Assembly: GCA_000719105.1 (NCBI GenBank)
Contig: JODX01000003.1
Span: 1-64,000 of the forward strand
From: Streptomyces sclerotialus
Lineage (GTDB): Bacteria; Actinomycetota; Actinomycetes; Streptomycetales; Streptomycetaceae
Length of the DNA: 64,000 bases
Reading direction: 5' to 3'
Shown: one piece after another, positions 1 to 9,757 of the stretch
Layout: each line of letters starts with the position of its first letter
How positions within the stretch are numbered: the stretch's first letter is position 1
Made by a program: the position numbers and the translations under genes
The notes under the pieces: model-generated
Told to the model about the DNA's origin: nothing
Seen by the model: the letters and a program-made list of their open reading frames with translations, nothing else
Databases searched by the model: none

Positions 1-1044
<1,044 letters not shown>

Positions 1045-1710
1045 ATGAGTGGGGGGCGCAAGCTCGCGGTCGCAGCCTGGGTGCTGGGGCCACTGGGGCT
1101 GCTGTTGGCGATCGGGGGCTTCTGGGGTGCGAGGGCGGGTTATCAGGCGACCACGGTCGCGAGCGACAGCATGTCGCCCACCTACGCCGTGGGAGACGTC
1201 GTGGTCTTCGAGGAGGGTGGCGGGGACGAGGTCGGCCGGGGTGACGTGGTGCTGTTCGAGGCGCCGGAGCGCTACGGCCCCGGTGTGTACGTCATGCAGC
1301 GTGTCATCGGGGTGGGCGGCGATCACGTCGTGTGCTGCACGGGCGAGGGTGCCGCCGAGCGTGTCACCGTCAACGACAGGCCGCTCGACGAGCCGTATGT
1401 GGCGGACGGTGTCGCCGACGGCGTGCGGCCGTACGACGTGACGGTGCCCGAGGGGCGGCTGTTCCTGCTCGGCGACCACCGGGTGAATTCGAGGGACTCG
1501 CGGTTCTTCGAGGAGGACCACGACGGGACGGTGCCCCTGAGCGCGGTACGGGGACGGGTGACGGACGACTGGTCGGTGCCCGTGGCTCTCTTCGTGGCCG
1601 CGCTGTTCGGCGTGGTCGTCACGCTCACGGGGCTGGGCCTCGGTATCGCCGCGGCGGTGCTGCGGCGGCGCAGGCGGACTCCCGTGCCACCGTGGCCGGT
1701 GCAGGCCTGA
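1045..1710 (+). CDS. S26 signal-peptidase-like membrane protein lacking the catalytic lysine
   Basis: 221 residues with an N-terminal membrane segment (about 8-30), an S26 peptidase domain, and a second membrane segment near residues 170-205 followed by an arginine-rich tail. The serine box is SDSMSPT (Ser42) and the conserved GDHRVNSRDSR box is present. In the box that normally reads KRVIGxPGD the lysine is replaced: codon 85 at 1297-1299 is CAG, giving VMQRVIGVGGD. Canonical bacterial type I signal peptidases use a Ser/Lys dyad, so this protein may be inactive, use another base, or form a separate clade. It starts at ATG 1045 behind GGGGAAGGG and ends at a strong terminator. It stands alone, divergent from ahcY. 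Confidence 0.85.
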   Translation: MSGGRKLAVAAWVLGPLGLLLAIGGFWGARAGYQATTVASDSMSPTYAVGDVVVFEEGGGDEVGRGDVVLFEAPERYGPGVYVMQRVIGVGGDHVVCCTGEGAAERVTVNDRPLDEPYVADGVADGVRPYDVTVPEGRLFLLGDHRVNSRDSRFFEEDHDGTVPLSAVRGRVTDDWSVPVALFVAALFGVVVTLTGLGLGIAAAVLRRRRRTPVPPWPVQA

Positions 1711-1719
1711 CCACGAACG

Positions 1720-1754
1720 ACGGGGCCCGCCGCATCCTGTGCGGCGGGCCCCGT
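1720..1754. terminator. Bidirectional terminator hairpin
   Basis: ACGGGGCCCGCCGC (1720-1733) is perfectly complementary to 1741-1754, with a 7-nt loop. It lies 9 bases after the stop of the signal-peptidase-like gene and downstream of the convergent cation-efflux gene, so it can serve both. Confidence 0.85.
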
Positions 1755-1757
1755 GGG

Positions 1758-1789
1758 GTCGTACGTCAGTGTTCGGTCGTACGTCAGTG
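1758..1789. repeat. Direct repeat at the 3' end of the cation-efflux gene
   Basis: The 14-mer GTCGTACGTCAGTG occurs at 1758-1771 and again at 1776-1789 (period 18). The second copy covers the stop codon of the CDF gene (1784-1786), which looks like a small slippage duplication of the gene end. Confidence 0.7.
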
Positions 1790-2764
1790 GTCGGCGGAGT
1801 GCTGCGCCGGTCCGCCGGGGGTGGCCTCCCGGTCCGGGCCCTTCGCCGCGGCGGCCTCGCTGTAGATGTCCGGTTCGAGGTAGATGACGCGGGCGATCGG
1901 GACCGCCTCGCGGATGCGGGCCTCGGCGGCGTCGATGGCGGAGGCGATCTCGGTGGCCGTGTCGTCGTGCTTGACGGCGATCTTGGCGGCGACCAGGAGC
2001 TCCTCGGGGCCGAGGTGCAGCGTGCGCATGTGGATGATGCCGGTGACGGTGGCGTCGTCGACGACGGCGGCCTCGATCTTCTTGACCTCCTCGACGCCCG
2101 CGGCCTCGCCCAGCAGGAGCGACTTGGTCTCGACGGCCAGGACGATCGCGATCAGGATGAGCAGAACGCCGATGCAGAGGGTGCCGATGCCGTCCCAGAC
2201 GCCGTTTCCGGTGGCCAGGGCGAGGCCGACACCGCCGAGGGCGAGGATCAGGCCGACGAGGGCACCGAGGTCCTCCAGGAGGACGACCGGCAGCTCGGGC
2301 GCCTTGGCGTGGCGGACGAAGTCCTTCCAGGACTTCTTGCCGCGGAGGTGGTTCGACTCCTTGATGGCGGTACGGAAGGAGAAGGACTCCGCGATGATCG
2401 CGAAGACCAGGACTCCGACCGGCCAGTACCAGTGCTCGATCTCGTGCGGATCGTGGATCTTCTCGTAGCCCTCGTAGATGGCGAACATGCCGCCGACCGA
2501 GAAGAGGACGATGGAGACGAGGAAGGCGTAGATGTAGCGCTCGCGGCCGTAGCCGAAGGGGTGCTGCGGGGTCGCCTCGCGCTGGGCTCTCTTGCCGCCG
2601 AGCAGCAGCAGGAACTGGTTGCCGGAGTCGGCGAGCGAGTGCACCGACTCCGCGAGCATCGAGGACGAGCCGCTGAAGAGGAACGCCACGAATTTCGCTA
2701 CCGCGATCGCGAGGTTGGCGGCGAGTGCCGCCACGATCGCCTTGGTGCCGCCTGACGCACTCAT
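1784..2764 (-). CDS. Cation diffusion facilitator family transporter
   Basis: 326-residue membrane protein with about six membrane helices and a cytoplasmic C-terminal domain, expected to export a divalent metal such as zinc in exchange for protons. The second helix keeps the HSLAD motif and is followed by HPFGYGRER, typical of the family. In the fifth-helix position, where zinc exporters usually have HxxxD, this protein reads LLEDLGALVG, which points to a ZnT9-like subgroup, so the metal is uncertain. It starts at ATG 2764 and is read convergently with the upstream peptidase-like gene. Confidence 0.88.
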   Translation of the reverse strand: MSASGGTKAIVAALAANLAIAVAKFVAFLFSGSSSMLAESVHSLADSGNQFLLLLGGKRAQREATPQHPFGYGRERYIYAFLVSIVLFSVGGMFAIYEGYEKIHDPHEIEHWYWPVGVLVFAIIAESFSFRTAIKESNHLRGKKSWKDFVRHAKAPELPVVLLEDLGALVGLILALGGVGLALATGNGVWDGIGTLCIGVLLILIAIVLAVETKSLLLGEAAGVEEVKKIEAAVVDDATVTGIIHMRTLHLGPEELLVAAKIAVKHDDTATEIASAIDAAEARIREAVPIARVIYLEPDIYSEAAAAKGPDREATPGGPAQHSADH

Positions 2765-2910
2765 GTGTCCGGGATATCCCTTCAGCTGCGCTTGTGTCCG
2801 TTGTAGGACGGGCGTTGCCCGCCGTGTGCGAGGGGCATTGTTGCAGCCCGGCCCGACGACGGCGTGCCGCGTCCACGATCAGGGTCCGCGCCGGGCTCGG
2901 CGGTGAGCCG

Positions 2911-4062
2911 TCAGGCCAGCACCGTGGCGCGGAAGAGAGTGCCGGTTCCGGATACTTCGGCCCTTTCGCCCGCCGGTACGAAGACGGAGTCGCCGGGGGC
3001 CAGCTCGTGTTCGCCGGCCCGTACGGAGCCCGCAGTGCACAGCAGGATCTGCGGGGTCCCGCGCGTGAGGTCGCGGGCGTCGGCGCCCTCGGCCAGGACG
3101 TGGCGGGAGAGGCGGAACTCGTCGATGGGGGTCTCGTAGACCTCCTCGCCGTCGGGCGTGGCCTCCGGGCGCAGGACACCGGGGTCGCTCGCCTCGAAGC
3201 GGACGATGCGCAGAAGTTCGGGGACGTCGACGTGCTTGGGGGTCAGGCCGCAGCGCAGGACGTTGTCCGAGTTGGCCATGATCTCGACGCCCAGGCCGTC
3301 GAGGTAGGCGTGCGGCACGCCCGCGCCGAGGAACAGGGCCTCGCCGGGCTGGAGCCGCACGTGGTTGAGCAGCATGGCGGCGATGACACCGGGGTCGCCC
3401 GGGTAGTGGTGGGCGATGCCGGCGTACGGGGCGTGTGCGCCGCCGAGGCGCTCGCAGGCGTCCGCGGCCTCGGCGACCGTACGGGCCATCTCCTCGGGGT
3501 CGGCGGACAGCACGGCCGTCAGCACCTCGCGCAGCGCCGCCTCCTCGGGATGGGCCCGCAGCAGGTCCACGTACGGCTTGAGGGAGTCGACGCCGAGGGC
3601 GGCGAGCAGGGCGGCGGCCTCCTCGGGCCTCCGGAAGCCGCACAGGCCGTCGAACTCGGTGAGGGCGCAGATGAGCTCGGGCTTGTGGTTGGCGTCCTTG
3701 TAGTTGCGGTGGGGCGCGTCGGCCGGGATGCCGCGGCGCTCCTCGTCCTCGTACCCCTGCCTGGCCTGTTCGAGGTCGGGGTGCACCTGGAGGGAGAGGG
3801 GCGCGTCGGCGGCCAGGATCTTGAGCAGGAAGGGGAGGCGCGGGCCGAACTTCGCGACCGTCCGGGGGCCCAGCTCGCGCTCCGGGGCCTTCTCGATCAC
3901 CTCGGTGAGAGGGCCGCGCGGGGTACGTGAGGGGGCACCCGGGTGGGCGCCCAGCCACATCTCCGCCTGCGGTTCGCCGGTCGGCTCCACGCCGCGCAGC
4001 CGCGGGATGGCGGTGGTGGAGCCCCAGGCGTAGGGGCGGATCGTGTTCTCGAGGCGGTCCAT
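2911..4062 (-). CDS. manA: Mannose-6-phosphate isomerase, class I
   Basis: 383 residues; interconverts fructose-6-phosphate and mannose-6-phosphate, feeding mannose into glycans. The cupin metal-site blocks are visible: SLQVHPD, YKDANHKPEL, and VPHAYLDGLGVEIMANSDN followed by LRCGLTPKHVD. The length is normal for the family. It starts at ATG 4062 and lies downstream of the SIS-domain gene on the same strand with a roughly 90-base gap, inside a mannose-phosphate cluster that also contains phosphomannomutase. The Mycobacterium tuberculosis counterpart sits in the same order (Rv3255c). Confidence 0.96.
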   Translation of the reverse strand: MDRLENTIRPYAWGSTTAIPRLRGVEPTGEPQAEMWLGAHPGAPSRTPRGPLTEVIEKAPERELGPRTVAKFGPRLPFLLKILAADAPLSLQVHPDLEQARQGYEDEERRGIPADAPHRNYKDANHKPELICALTEFDGLCGFRRPEEAAALLAALGVDSLKPYVDLLRAHPEEAALREVLTAVLSADPEEMARTVAEAADACERLGGAHAPYAGIAHHYPGDPGVIAAMLLNHVRLQPGEALFLGAGVPHAYLDGLGVEIMANSDNVLRCGLTPKHVDVPELLRIVRFEASDPGVLRPEATPDGEEVYETPIDEFRLSRHVLAEGADARDLTRGTPQILLCTAGSVRAGEHELAPGDSVFVPAGERAEVSGTGTLFRATVLA

Positions 4063-4152
4063 GGTGTGTTCTTCTCCGTACGGGGTCGGGTGGGCCGCGG
4101 CGGACGTGGCCCGGCTCCGGGCGGTGCGGGAAGCCCGGGGCCGGAGTACAGA

Positions 4153-5280
4153 TCAGGCCCTCGAGGCGAGCGTCAGGTAAACGGCGGCGAAATCCGTGAC
4201 GGCGATCAGTTCCGCGAGGGTCTCCAGGTCGCCGCCCTCCTCGGGCTCCAGTTCGCTGATCGCGGTGTCGTGGCCGAGGGCCAGTTCGCGGGCGGCCGGG
4301 GCGGCGCTGAGGCCTCCGGTGGGCCGGTCTCTCAGCAGCACCACGCGCGCGTGGAGGGCGGCCGCGTCCTCGACGCGGTCGCGGAAGAAGTCGTCGGGGT
4401 CGGCGCCCGCGGCCAGCGCGCCGGACAGCAGGGCCGTGTGCGAGGCGAGCGCCTCCGGCAGCTGGGCGGCGAGGGCGGGGCGGCCCGCCAGTTCGGCCAG
4501 CGCCGCGGCGAAACGGCGGCCCACGGGGCCCGCGGTGGGGCCCTCGGTCCAGACGAGGGGGAGGGCTTCCGCGAGCTCGGCGGCGAGGGTCTTGGCCGGA
4601 TTGCTGTACGTGGCGATGGCCGGGCCGCAGCGCTCGGCGACCTGGTCGAGGCGGTCGGCGACCTTCTCCAGGGCGTCGGGGGGCGCGGTGATCAGGCCGG
4701 TGCGGTCGAGCAGCGCGAGCAGGGGGGTGAGCAGCGCCCAGAGGACGCCGGGCGCCGCGGCGGCCACAGGCTGGTCCTGGTCGTACGGGGCGGTCGCCAT
4801 GGGGACGCAGAGGCCGTGCGCCCCGTCCACGGCCTCGGTGACCGGGGTGCCGGCGGGGGCGACGGCGACGACCGTGCAGCCGCGGCGGTAGGCCTGGTCG
4901 ACGAGAAGGCTCAGGCCCGGTTCGGCGCCGTCGGGCGTGGCGACCAGCAGCAGGTCGAGGGAGCCGGTCCAGCCGGGCAGCTCCCAGCGGAGGGCGCCCG
5001 GGGCGGGAGCCACGCCGGTGGGGTGCAGCCGGGTCACGGGGCAGCCGGATCCCACGAGCGCGCCGAGGAGGTCGGCGACGCCTGCGGAGGCGGTGCCGGG
5101 GCCCGCGATCAGTACGGCGCGGGGACGGCCGTCGGGCTGCAGATCCGGGATGCCCGCTTCGGCGGCGAGGCGGACGGCGGTCCGGACCCGGGCGCCGGCC
5201 TCGGCGGCGCCGCGGAGCAGGCCGCGGCGGTCCGCCTCCGACAAGGCGTCGGGGGTGTCGAGCAACGATTCGTCGAGCAT
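4153..5280 (-). CDS. SIS domain protein (phosphoglucose/phosphomannose isomerase-like)
   Basis: 375 residues with two sugar-isomerase-type subdomains. The first half has a nucleotide-fold region (RAVLIAGPGTASAGVADLLG, about residues 55-75). The C-terminal half resembles the bacterial PGI C-terminal domain with YSNPAKTLAAELAEALPLVW and RFAAALAELAGRPA. Genes of this family sit between manA and manB across actinobacteria (Rv3256c in M. tuberculosis), which suggests a sugar-phosphate isomerisation or sensing role in mannose metabolism. No reaction is established from the sequence. It starts at ATG 5280 and is probably cotranscribed with manA downstream. Confidence 0.82.
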   Translation of the reverse strand: MLDESLLDTPDALSEADRRGLLRGAAEAGARVRTAVRLAAEAGIPDLQPDGRPRAVLIAGPGTASAGVADLLGALVGSGCPVTRLHPTGVAPAPGALRWELPGWTGSLDLLLVATPDGAEPGLSLLVDQAYRRGCTVVAVAPAGTPVTEAVDGAHGLCVPMATAPYDQDQPVAAAAPGVLWALLTPLLALLDRTGLITAPPDALEKVADRLDQVAERCGPAIATYSNPAKTLAAELAEALPLVWTEGPTAGPVGRRFAAALAELAGRPALAAQLPEALASHTALLSGALAAGADPDDFFRDRVEDAAALHARVVLLRDRPTGGLSAAPAARELALGHDTAISELEPEEGGDLETLAELIAVTDFAAVYLTLASRA

Positions 5281-5402
5281 GGGCGGCAGCCTCCGATCGC
5301 CGGGTGCCCCTTGTCTCCGGGTTTCCTCGTGCGCGCCGGCGTCACCGCGTATGTGCGTGGCGCGTCACGAGCGTTACGCGTACCCGCTTGTGGGCCGGTT
5401 CC

Positions 5403-5573
5403 CTACTCGGGGCGGCGGGCCTCGTCGACGAGCAGTACGGGGATGCCGTCCCGGACGGGGTAGGCGAGGCCGCAGTCCTGGCCCGTGCAGATCAGCTCGC
5501 TGTCCGCCTCCTCGAGGGGGGCGTGGCACGCCGGGCAGGCGAGGATCTCCAGGAGGCCGGCTTCGAGCGGCAT
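5403..5573 (-). CDS. Trm112 family protein (UPF0434)
   Basis: A 56-residue protein. It reads [20 protein letters not shown], then a middle with [20 protein letters not shown] and the end DEARRPE. The CPxC pair and the [11 protein letters not shown] block define the Trm112/UPF0434 family, a small zinc-ribbon fold that in eukaryotes activates methyltransferases; the bacterial role is less clear. It lies between phosphomannomutase and the SIS gene on the same strand, a linkage that is common in actinobacteria. It has only two clear cysteines in the first knuckle plus two more (CTGQDC), enough for one metal site. Confidence 0.88.
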   Translation of the reverse strand: MPLEAGLLEILACPACHAPLEEADSELICTGQDCGLAYPVRDGIPVLLVDEARRPE

Positions 5574-5659
5574 GAGGGTGTCCTTCCGAACTGATTCCGA
5601 ACTGTGGATGCGGCCTGGTCAGCGTACCGCCGCAGAGGGGCCGGGCGCCGGGGCGGTCA

Positions 5660-5693
5660 GCGGTACGGCGGGACCGTGGGCCCGCCGTACCGC
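5660..5693 (-). terminator. Hairpin between phosphomannomutase and the Trm112 gene
   Basis: GCGGTACGGCGGG (5660-5672) pairs perfectly with 5681-5693 around an 8-nt loop. It sits downstream of the manB stop on the minus strand and may end or attenuate transcription before the Trm112/SIS/manA genes. Confidence 0.7.
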
Positions 5694-5750
5694 GTCCCCG
5701 TCCGCCCGGCGCCGGGACAGGACCCCGGCCCGCGGCGCCGGGGGCGGGTC

Positions 5751-7115
5751 TCAGCCCCGGATGATCGCCAGGGCCTCGTCCCGGATCTTCGTCATCGTGG
5801 CCTCGTCGCGGGCCTCCGCGTTCAGCCGCAGCAGGGGCTCCGTGTTGGACGGGCGTACGTTGAACCACCAGTCCGCCGAGGTCACCGTCAGGCCGTCCAG
5901 CTCGTCGAGCTCGATGTCGTCGCGGCCCTCGTACGCGGCCCTGAGCGCGGCGATGCGGGCCTTCTGGTCGTCGACCGTGGAGTTGATCTCGCCGGAGCCC
6001 GCGTAGCGGTCGTACTGGGCGACCAGGGCGGACAGGGGCCCTTCCTGCTCGCCGAGGGCCGCCAGGACGTGGAGGGCGGCCAGCATGCCCGTGTCGGCGT
6101 TCCAGAAGTCGCGGAAGTAGTAGTGCGCGGAGTGCTCGCCGCCGAAGATCGCTCCGGTGCGGGCCATCTCGGCCTTGATGAAGGAGTGGCCCACGCGCGT
6201 GCGGACCGGGCTGCCGCCGTTCTCACGGACGACCTCGGGCACCGACCACGACGTGATCAGGTTGTGGATGACCGTTCCGGAGCCGCCGTGCTTGGCCAGC
6301 TCGCGGGAGGCCACGAGCGCGGTGATGGCGGACGGGGAGACCGGGTCGCCGTGCTCGTCGACCACGAAGCAGCGGTCGGCGTCGCCGTCGAAGGCGATAC
6401 CGAGGTCGGCGTCCTCCTCGCGGACGCGCTTCTGGAGGTCGACGATGTTCGCCGGGTCGAGGGGGTTGGCCTCGTGGTTGGGGAACGTGCCGTCCAGTTC
6501 GAAGTACATCGGGACCAGTTCGAGGGGCAGGCCGGCGAAGACCGTGGGCACGGTGTGCCCGCCCATGCCGTTGCCCGCGTCGACGACGACCTTCAGGGGC
6601 CGGCTGGAGGTCAGGTCGACCAGGGAACGGAGGTGCGCCGCGTAGTCGTCCAGCGTGTCGCGCCGGGTGATGGTTCCCGGCGTGGCGGCCGGCTCCGGGG
6701 CGCCGGACCCGCTCCACCGCTCGGCCAGTTCGCGGATCTCCCCCAGACCCGTGTCCTGGCCGACGGGCGCGGCGCCCGCGCGGCACATCTTGATGCCGTT
6801 GTACTGGGCGGGGTTGTGGGACGCCGTGAACATGGCGCCGGGCAGGTTCAGCGCGCCCGACGCGTAGTAGAGCTGGTCGGTCGAGCACAGGCCGATCTCC
6901 GTCACGTCGACCCCGCGTGCCGCCGCCCCGCGCGCGAAGGCCCGCGACAGGCCGGGCGAGGAGGGCCGCATGTCGTACCCGATCACGATGGCGGCCGCCC
7001 CGGTCACCTGCGCGAAGGCCGCTCCGAACAGCTCGGCCAGCGATTCGTCCCACTGGTCCGGGACCACCCCGCGCACGTCGTACGCCTTCACGATCGTCGA
7101 CAGATCAGCAGACAC
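5751..7115 (-). CDS. manB: Phosphomannomutase/phosphoglucomutase
   Basis: 454 residues, converting mannose-6-phosphate to mannose-1-phosphate (and probably the glucose pair). The phosphoserine loop is TASHNPAQYNGIK, the metal loop is DGDADRCFVVDE, the sugar loop GGEHSAHYYFRD and the phosphate loop RPSNTEPLLRLN, in the order expected for the alpha-D-phosphohexomutase family. I choose the GTG at 7115 (protein starting with SADLSTIVKAYDVRG) because AGGAGGG lies 6 bases upstream; an ATG 36 bases further up lacks such a site. It is the first gene of the mannose cluster on the minus strand and corresponds to Rv3257c. Confidence 0.95.
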   Translation of the reverse strand: MSADLSTIVKAYDVRGVVPDQWDESLAELFGAAFAQVTGAAAIVIGYDMRPSSPGLSRAFARGAAARGVDVTEIGLCSTDQLYYASGALNLPGAMFTASHNPAQYNGIKMCRAGAAPVGQDTGLGEIRELAERWSGSGAPEPAATPGTITRRDTLDDYAAHLRSLVDLTSSRPLKVVVDAGNGMGGHTVPTVFAGLPLELVPMYFELDGTFPNHEANPLDPANIVDLQKRVREEDADLGIAFDGDADRCFVVDEHGDPVSPSAITALVASRELAKHGGSGTVIHNLITSWSVPEVVRENGGSPVRTRVGHSFIKAEMARTGAIFGGEHSAHYYFRDFWNADTGMLAALHVLAALGEQEGPLSALVAQYDRYAGSGEINSTVDDQKARIAALRAAYEGRDDIELDELDGLTVTSADWWFNVRPSNTEPLLRLNAEARDEATMTKIRDEALAIIRG

Positions 7116-7229
7116 GGCCAACCCTCCTGAAGTCCTCATCGGTCGCCCCAAACTACCCGTCCGGGACGACAGTGGGCTGTGCCGCCACTGTGGCCGTCGT
7201 CGCAGGGCAGGGCGGCATCCGTCCGGAGC

Positions 7230-8846
7230 TCACGGAAGCATCCACTCCAGTACGGGTGTGCTCTGTCCCACCACGATCAGGCACATCACCAGCAACAGCC
7301 CGAGGCTCCACGGCAGTACCTTGCGCAGCAGGTCGCCCTCGCGGCCCGCGAGCCCCACGGCCGCCACCGCGATGGCGAGGTTCTGCGGAGAGATCATCTT
7401 GCCGAGGACCCCGCCGGAGCTGTTGGCGGCGGCGAGCAGTTCGGGCGACAGTCCGGACTGCTCGGCCGCGCTCACCTGGAGGGCGCCGAAGAGGGCGTTG
7501 GCCGAGGTGTCCGAGCCCGTGACGGCGACGCCGAACCAGCCGAGGACCGGGGACAGGAAGGCCAGTCCGGCCCCGGCCGCCGCGACGAAGTGGCCGATCG
7601 TGGCGGCCTGCCCGGAGAGGTTCATGACGTAGGCGAGGGCGAGCACGGACGTCACGGTGAGGATCGCGTACCGCAGCTCCAGCACGGTCGCCGCCCACTC
7701 CTTGACGGCCACGCGCGCGTGGACCCCCAGTACGGCCGCCGTGCAGATCCCGGCGAGCAGTACGAGCGTGCCGCCCGTCGACACGACCGGCCAGGTGAAG
7801 ACGTTGGCGCCGACCGGGTCGCCGTCGGGGTCCGCGACGTCCAGGAAGGGCCAGTCGAAGGTCCGGGTAGCTCCGGCCAGCCAGTCCTTCACGACGGGGA
7901 TCTGGGCGACCGAGAAGATCGCCACGATCAGCGCGTACGGCGCATAGGCCCGGACGACCTCGCCGCGCGGGTCCTCCTCGTCCAGGTCCTCGCTGCGTGC
8001 GCCGGTCAGCACGGCGGCGCGTACGGACTCGGATGCGGGCCTGCGCGCGTGGGGCACGGCGACCAGGGCGGCGGCGCCCAGCAGAGCGGCGCCGATGTCG
8101 GCGAGCTGGGCGGAGACGTAGTTGGAGGCGACGAACTGGGCGACGGCGAAGGCGATACCGCAGGCGAGGGCGGGCACCCAGGTCTCGCGCAGGCCGCGCC
8201 GCCCGTCGGCCAGCCAGACGAGCACCAGCGGCACGACGAGGGCCAGCAGCGGCGTCTGGCGGCCCACCACGGACGCCACGGTGTCCAGGGGCAGTTCGGT
8301 GACCTGGGCGAGGGTGACGACGGGGGTGCCCATCGCGCCGAAGGCGACCGGCGCGGTGTTGGCGACCAGCGCGATGACGGCCGCGCGCACCGGTTCGAAG
8401 CCGAGGGCGACGAGCATCACCGCGGAGATGGCGACCGGCGCGCCGAAGCCCGCGAGGGCCTCCAGGAGGGCGCCGAAGCAGAAGGCGACGACGAGCGCCT
8501 GGATGCGCGGGTCGTCGGAGAGCCGCCCGAAGGAGCGGCGGAGTATGTCGAAGTGCCGGGTGCGGACGGTCATCCGGTACACCCACAGGGCGTTGACGAC
8601 GATCCACATGATCGGGAACAGACCGAAGGCGGCGCCCTGGGCGGCGCCGGAGAGCGTCTGGCCGAGGGGCATGTCGTAGGCGAGCCAGGCGACGAGTCCG
8701 GCCGCCAGCAGGCCGGTCAGACCCGCGAGATGGGCCTTCATGCGCACCACGCCCAGCAGGACGAGGACGATGACGAGGGGCAGGGTCGCGACGAGTGCGG
8801 ACAGGCCGAGCGAGCCGGCCACGGGTTCCAGTTCCTGGACGTACAA
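7230..8846 (-). CDS. L-lactate permease (LctP family)
   Basis: 538-residue integral membrane protein with about 12-14 helices, expected to take up lactate or glycolate with protons. Family landmarks include GFGAPVAISAVMLVALGFEP, VVNALWVYRMT and a C-terminal NSSGGVLGKMISPQNLAIA block. The reading frame is open far upstream, but translation most likely begins at TTG 8846, where GGGGAGG lies 7 bases ahead and the sequence MYVQELEPVAGS begins the usual N-terminus. It is a single gene with its own leader; no lactate dehydrogenase is adjacent. Confidence 0.9.
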   Translation of the reverse strand: MYVQELEPVAGSLGLSALVATLPLVIVLVLLGVVRMKAHLAGLTGLLAAGLVAWLAYDMPLGQTLSGAAQGAAFGLFPIMWIVVNALWVYRMTVRTRHFDILRRSFGRLSDDPRIQALVVAFCFGALLEALAGFGAPVAISAVMLVALGFEPVRAAVIALVANTAPVAFGAMGTPVVTLAQVTELPLDTVASVVGRQTPLLALVVPLVLVWLADGRRGLRETWVPALACGIAFAVAQFVASNYVSAQLADIGAALLGAAALVAVPHARRPASESVRAAVLTGARSEDLDEEDPRGEVVRAYAPYALIVAIFSVAQIPVVKDWLAGATRTFDWPFLDVADPDGDPVGANVFTWPVVSTGGTLVLLAGICTAAVLGVHARVAVKEWAATVLELRYAILTVTSVLALAYVMNLSGQAATIGHFVAAAGAGLAFLSPVLGWFGVAVTGSDTSANALFGALQVSAAEQSGLSPELLAAANSSGGVLGKMISPQNLAIAVAAVGLAGREGDLLRKVLPWSLGLLLVMCLIVVGQSTPVLEWMLP

Positions 8847-9000
8847 CGGGTTGCCTCCCCGGATTCCGTCATACGGAAGCGATTTCCCACGCGTACCGGA
8901 ATGGTCGTGTCCGCGACAACGGCACGTCAATGCGTGTGCAGCGCCCGGAAGTTGCCGAGGAGATAAGAGACGCCGCGGCCGATGCGCGAGGAGGAGCCGC

Positions 9001-9423
9001 TCAGTTGTCCGGCGAGCGCAGAACCCGCAGATGACCGCGGCGCGCGACCTCCATCGGGTCGGCGGAGCGAGCACTGCCGGCGGACTCCGCGGTGCGCTGC
9101 TGCGGCTTGGCCGCCTCGCGCACGGCGTTGGCGAGCGCTTCCAGGTCGTCACCGCTGGGCCGGGGCGGGGCCGAGCCGTCGAGGAGCCGGACGACCTCCC
9201 AGCCGCGCGGCGCGGTGAGGCGTTCGGAGTGCTCGGCACACAGGTCGTAGCAGTGGGGCTCGGCGTAGGTGGCGAGCGGGCCGAGGACCGCGGTCGAGTC
9301 GGCGTAGACGTACGTCAGCGTCGCTACGGCGGGACGGCCGCAAGCGGTGCGCGAACAGCGACGTACAGGGCTCACGACGTTGGACGGTACCGCACTCTTG
9401 AGCGGGCCGCGACGACTCTCCAT
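9001..9423 (-). CDS. DUF3499 family protein
   Basis: About 140 residues. The conserved core is VSPVRRCSRTACGRPAVATLTYVYADSTAVLGPL and CYDLCAEHSERLTAPRGWEV, a small actinobacterial family with a cysteine-rich first third (two CxxxC-like pairs) that could bind metal. Function is unknown. The ATG at 9423 has no good ribosome site; a GTG 17 codons later, just before SPVRRCS, is the alternative. It matches Rv3258c in both family and position beside a zincin-like gene and whiB. Confidence 0.85.
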   Translation of the reverse strand: MESRRGPLKSAVPSNVVSPVRRCSRTACGRPAVATLTYVYADSTAVLGPLATYAEPHCYDLCAEHSERLTAPRGWEVVRLLDGSAPPRPSGDDLEALANAVREAAKPQQRTAESAGSARSADPMEVARRGHLRVLRSPDN

Positions 9424-9757
9424 CAGGTCACTCGACCGTGTCGCACTGTGAAACACCCCACACACCCCACGAGACACACCATTCTGACCAGCACCGGACC
9501 GTTCCTCCGGCATGCCGAACACGATCAGATCCAATCCCTTATTCGGGCAAACCCCGCCAAACGCCATGAGGTTGACGATCAAGAAGAGATACGAAATCGA
9601 GCCCGACCTTGGCTGGAATGGTCATGCGGAGACATGCCGTACGGCCTCCCCGATGCGCCGTCCGCCCGGCGTGCCCGGTGGTTCAAGGGGGCCCACCGCT
9701 TCCGGGCGCCCGCGCGGGCGCCCGGTGCACGCCCCGTTCGAGGACTACGCTTCCCGA
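9424..9757. other. Divergent intergenic region DUF3499 / zincin-like gene
   Basis: A 334-base stretch between divergent genes, less GC-rich than its surroundings around 9500-9600, as expected for a promoter region. A TTGACG hexamer at about 9573 could be a -35 box for the rightward gene, but no matching -10 is convincing. No RNA gene or ORF is supported. Confidence 0.4.
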
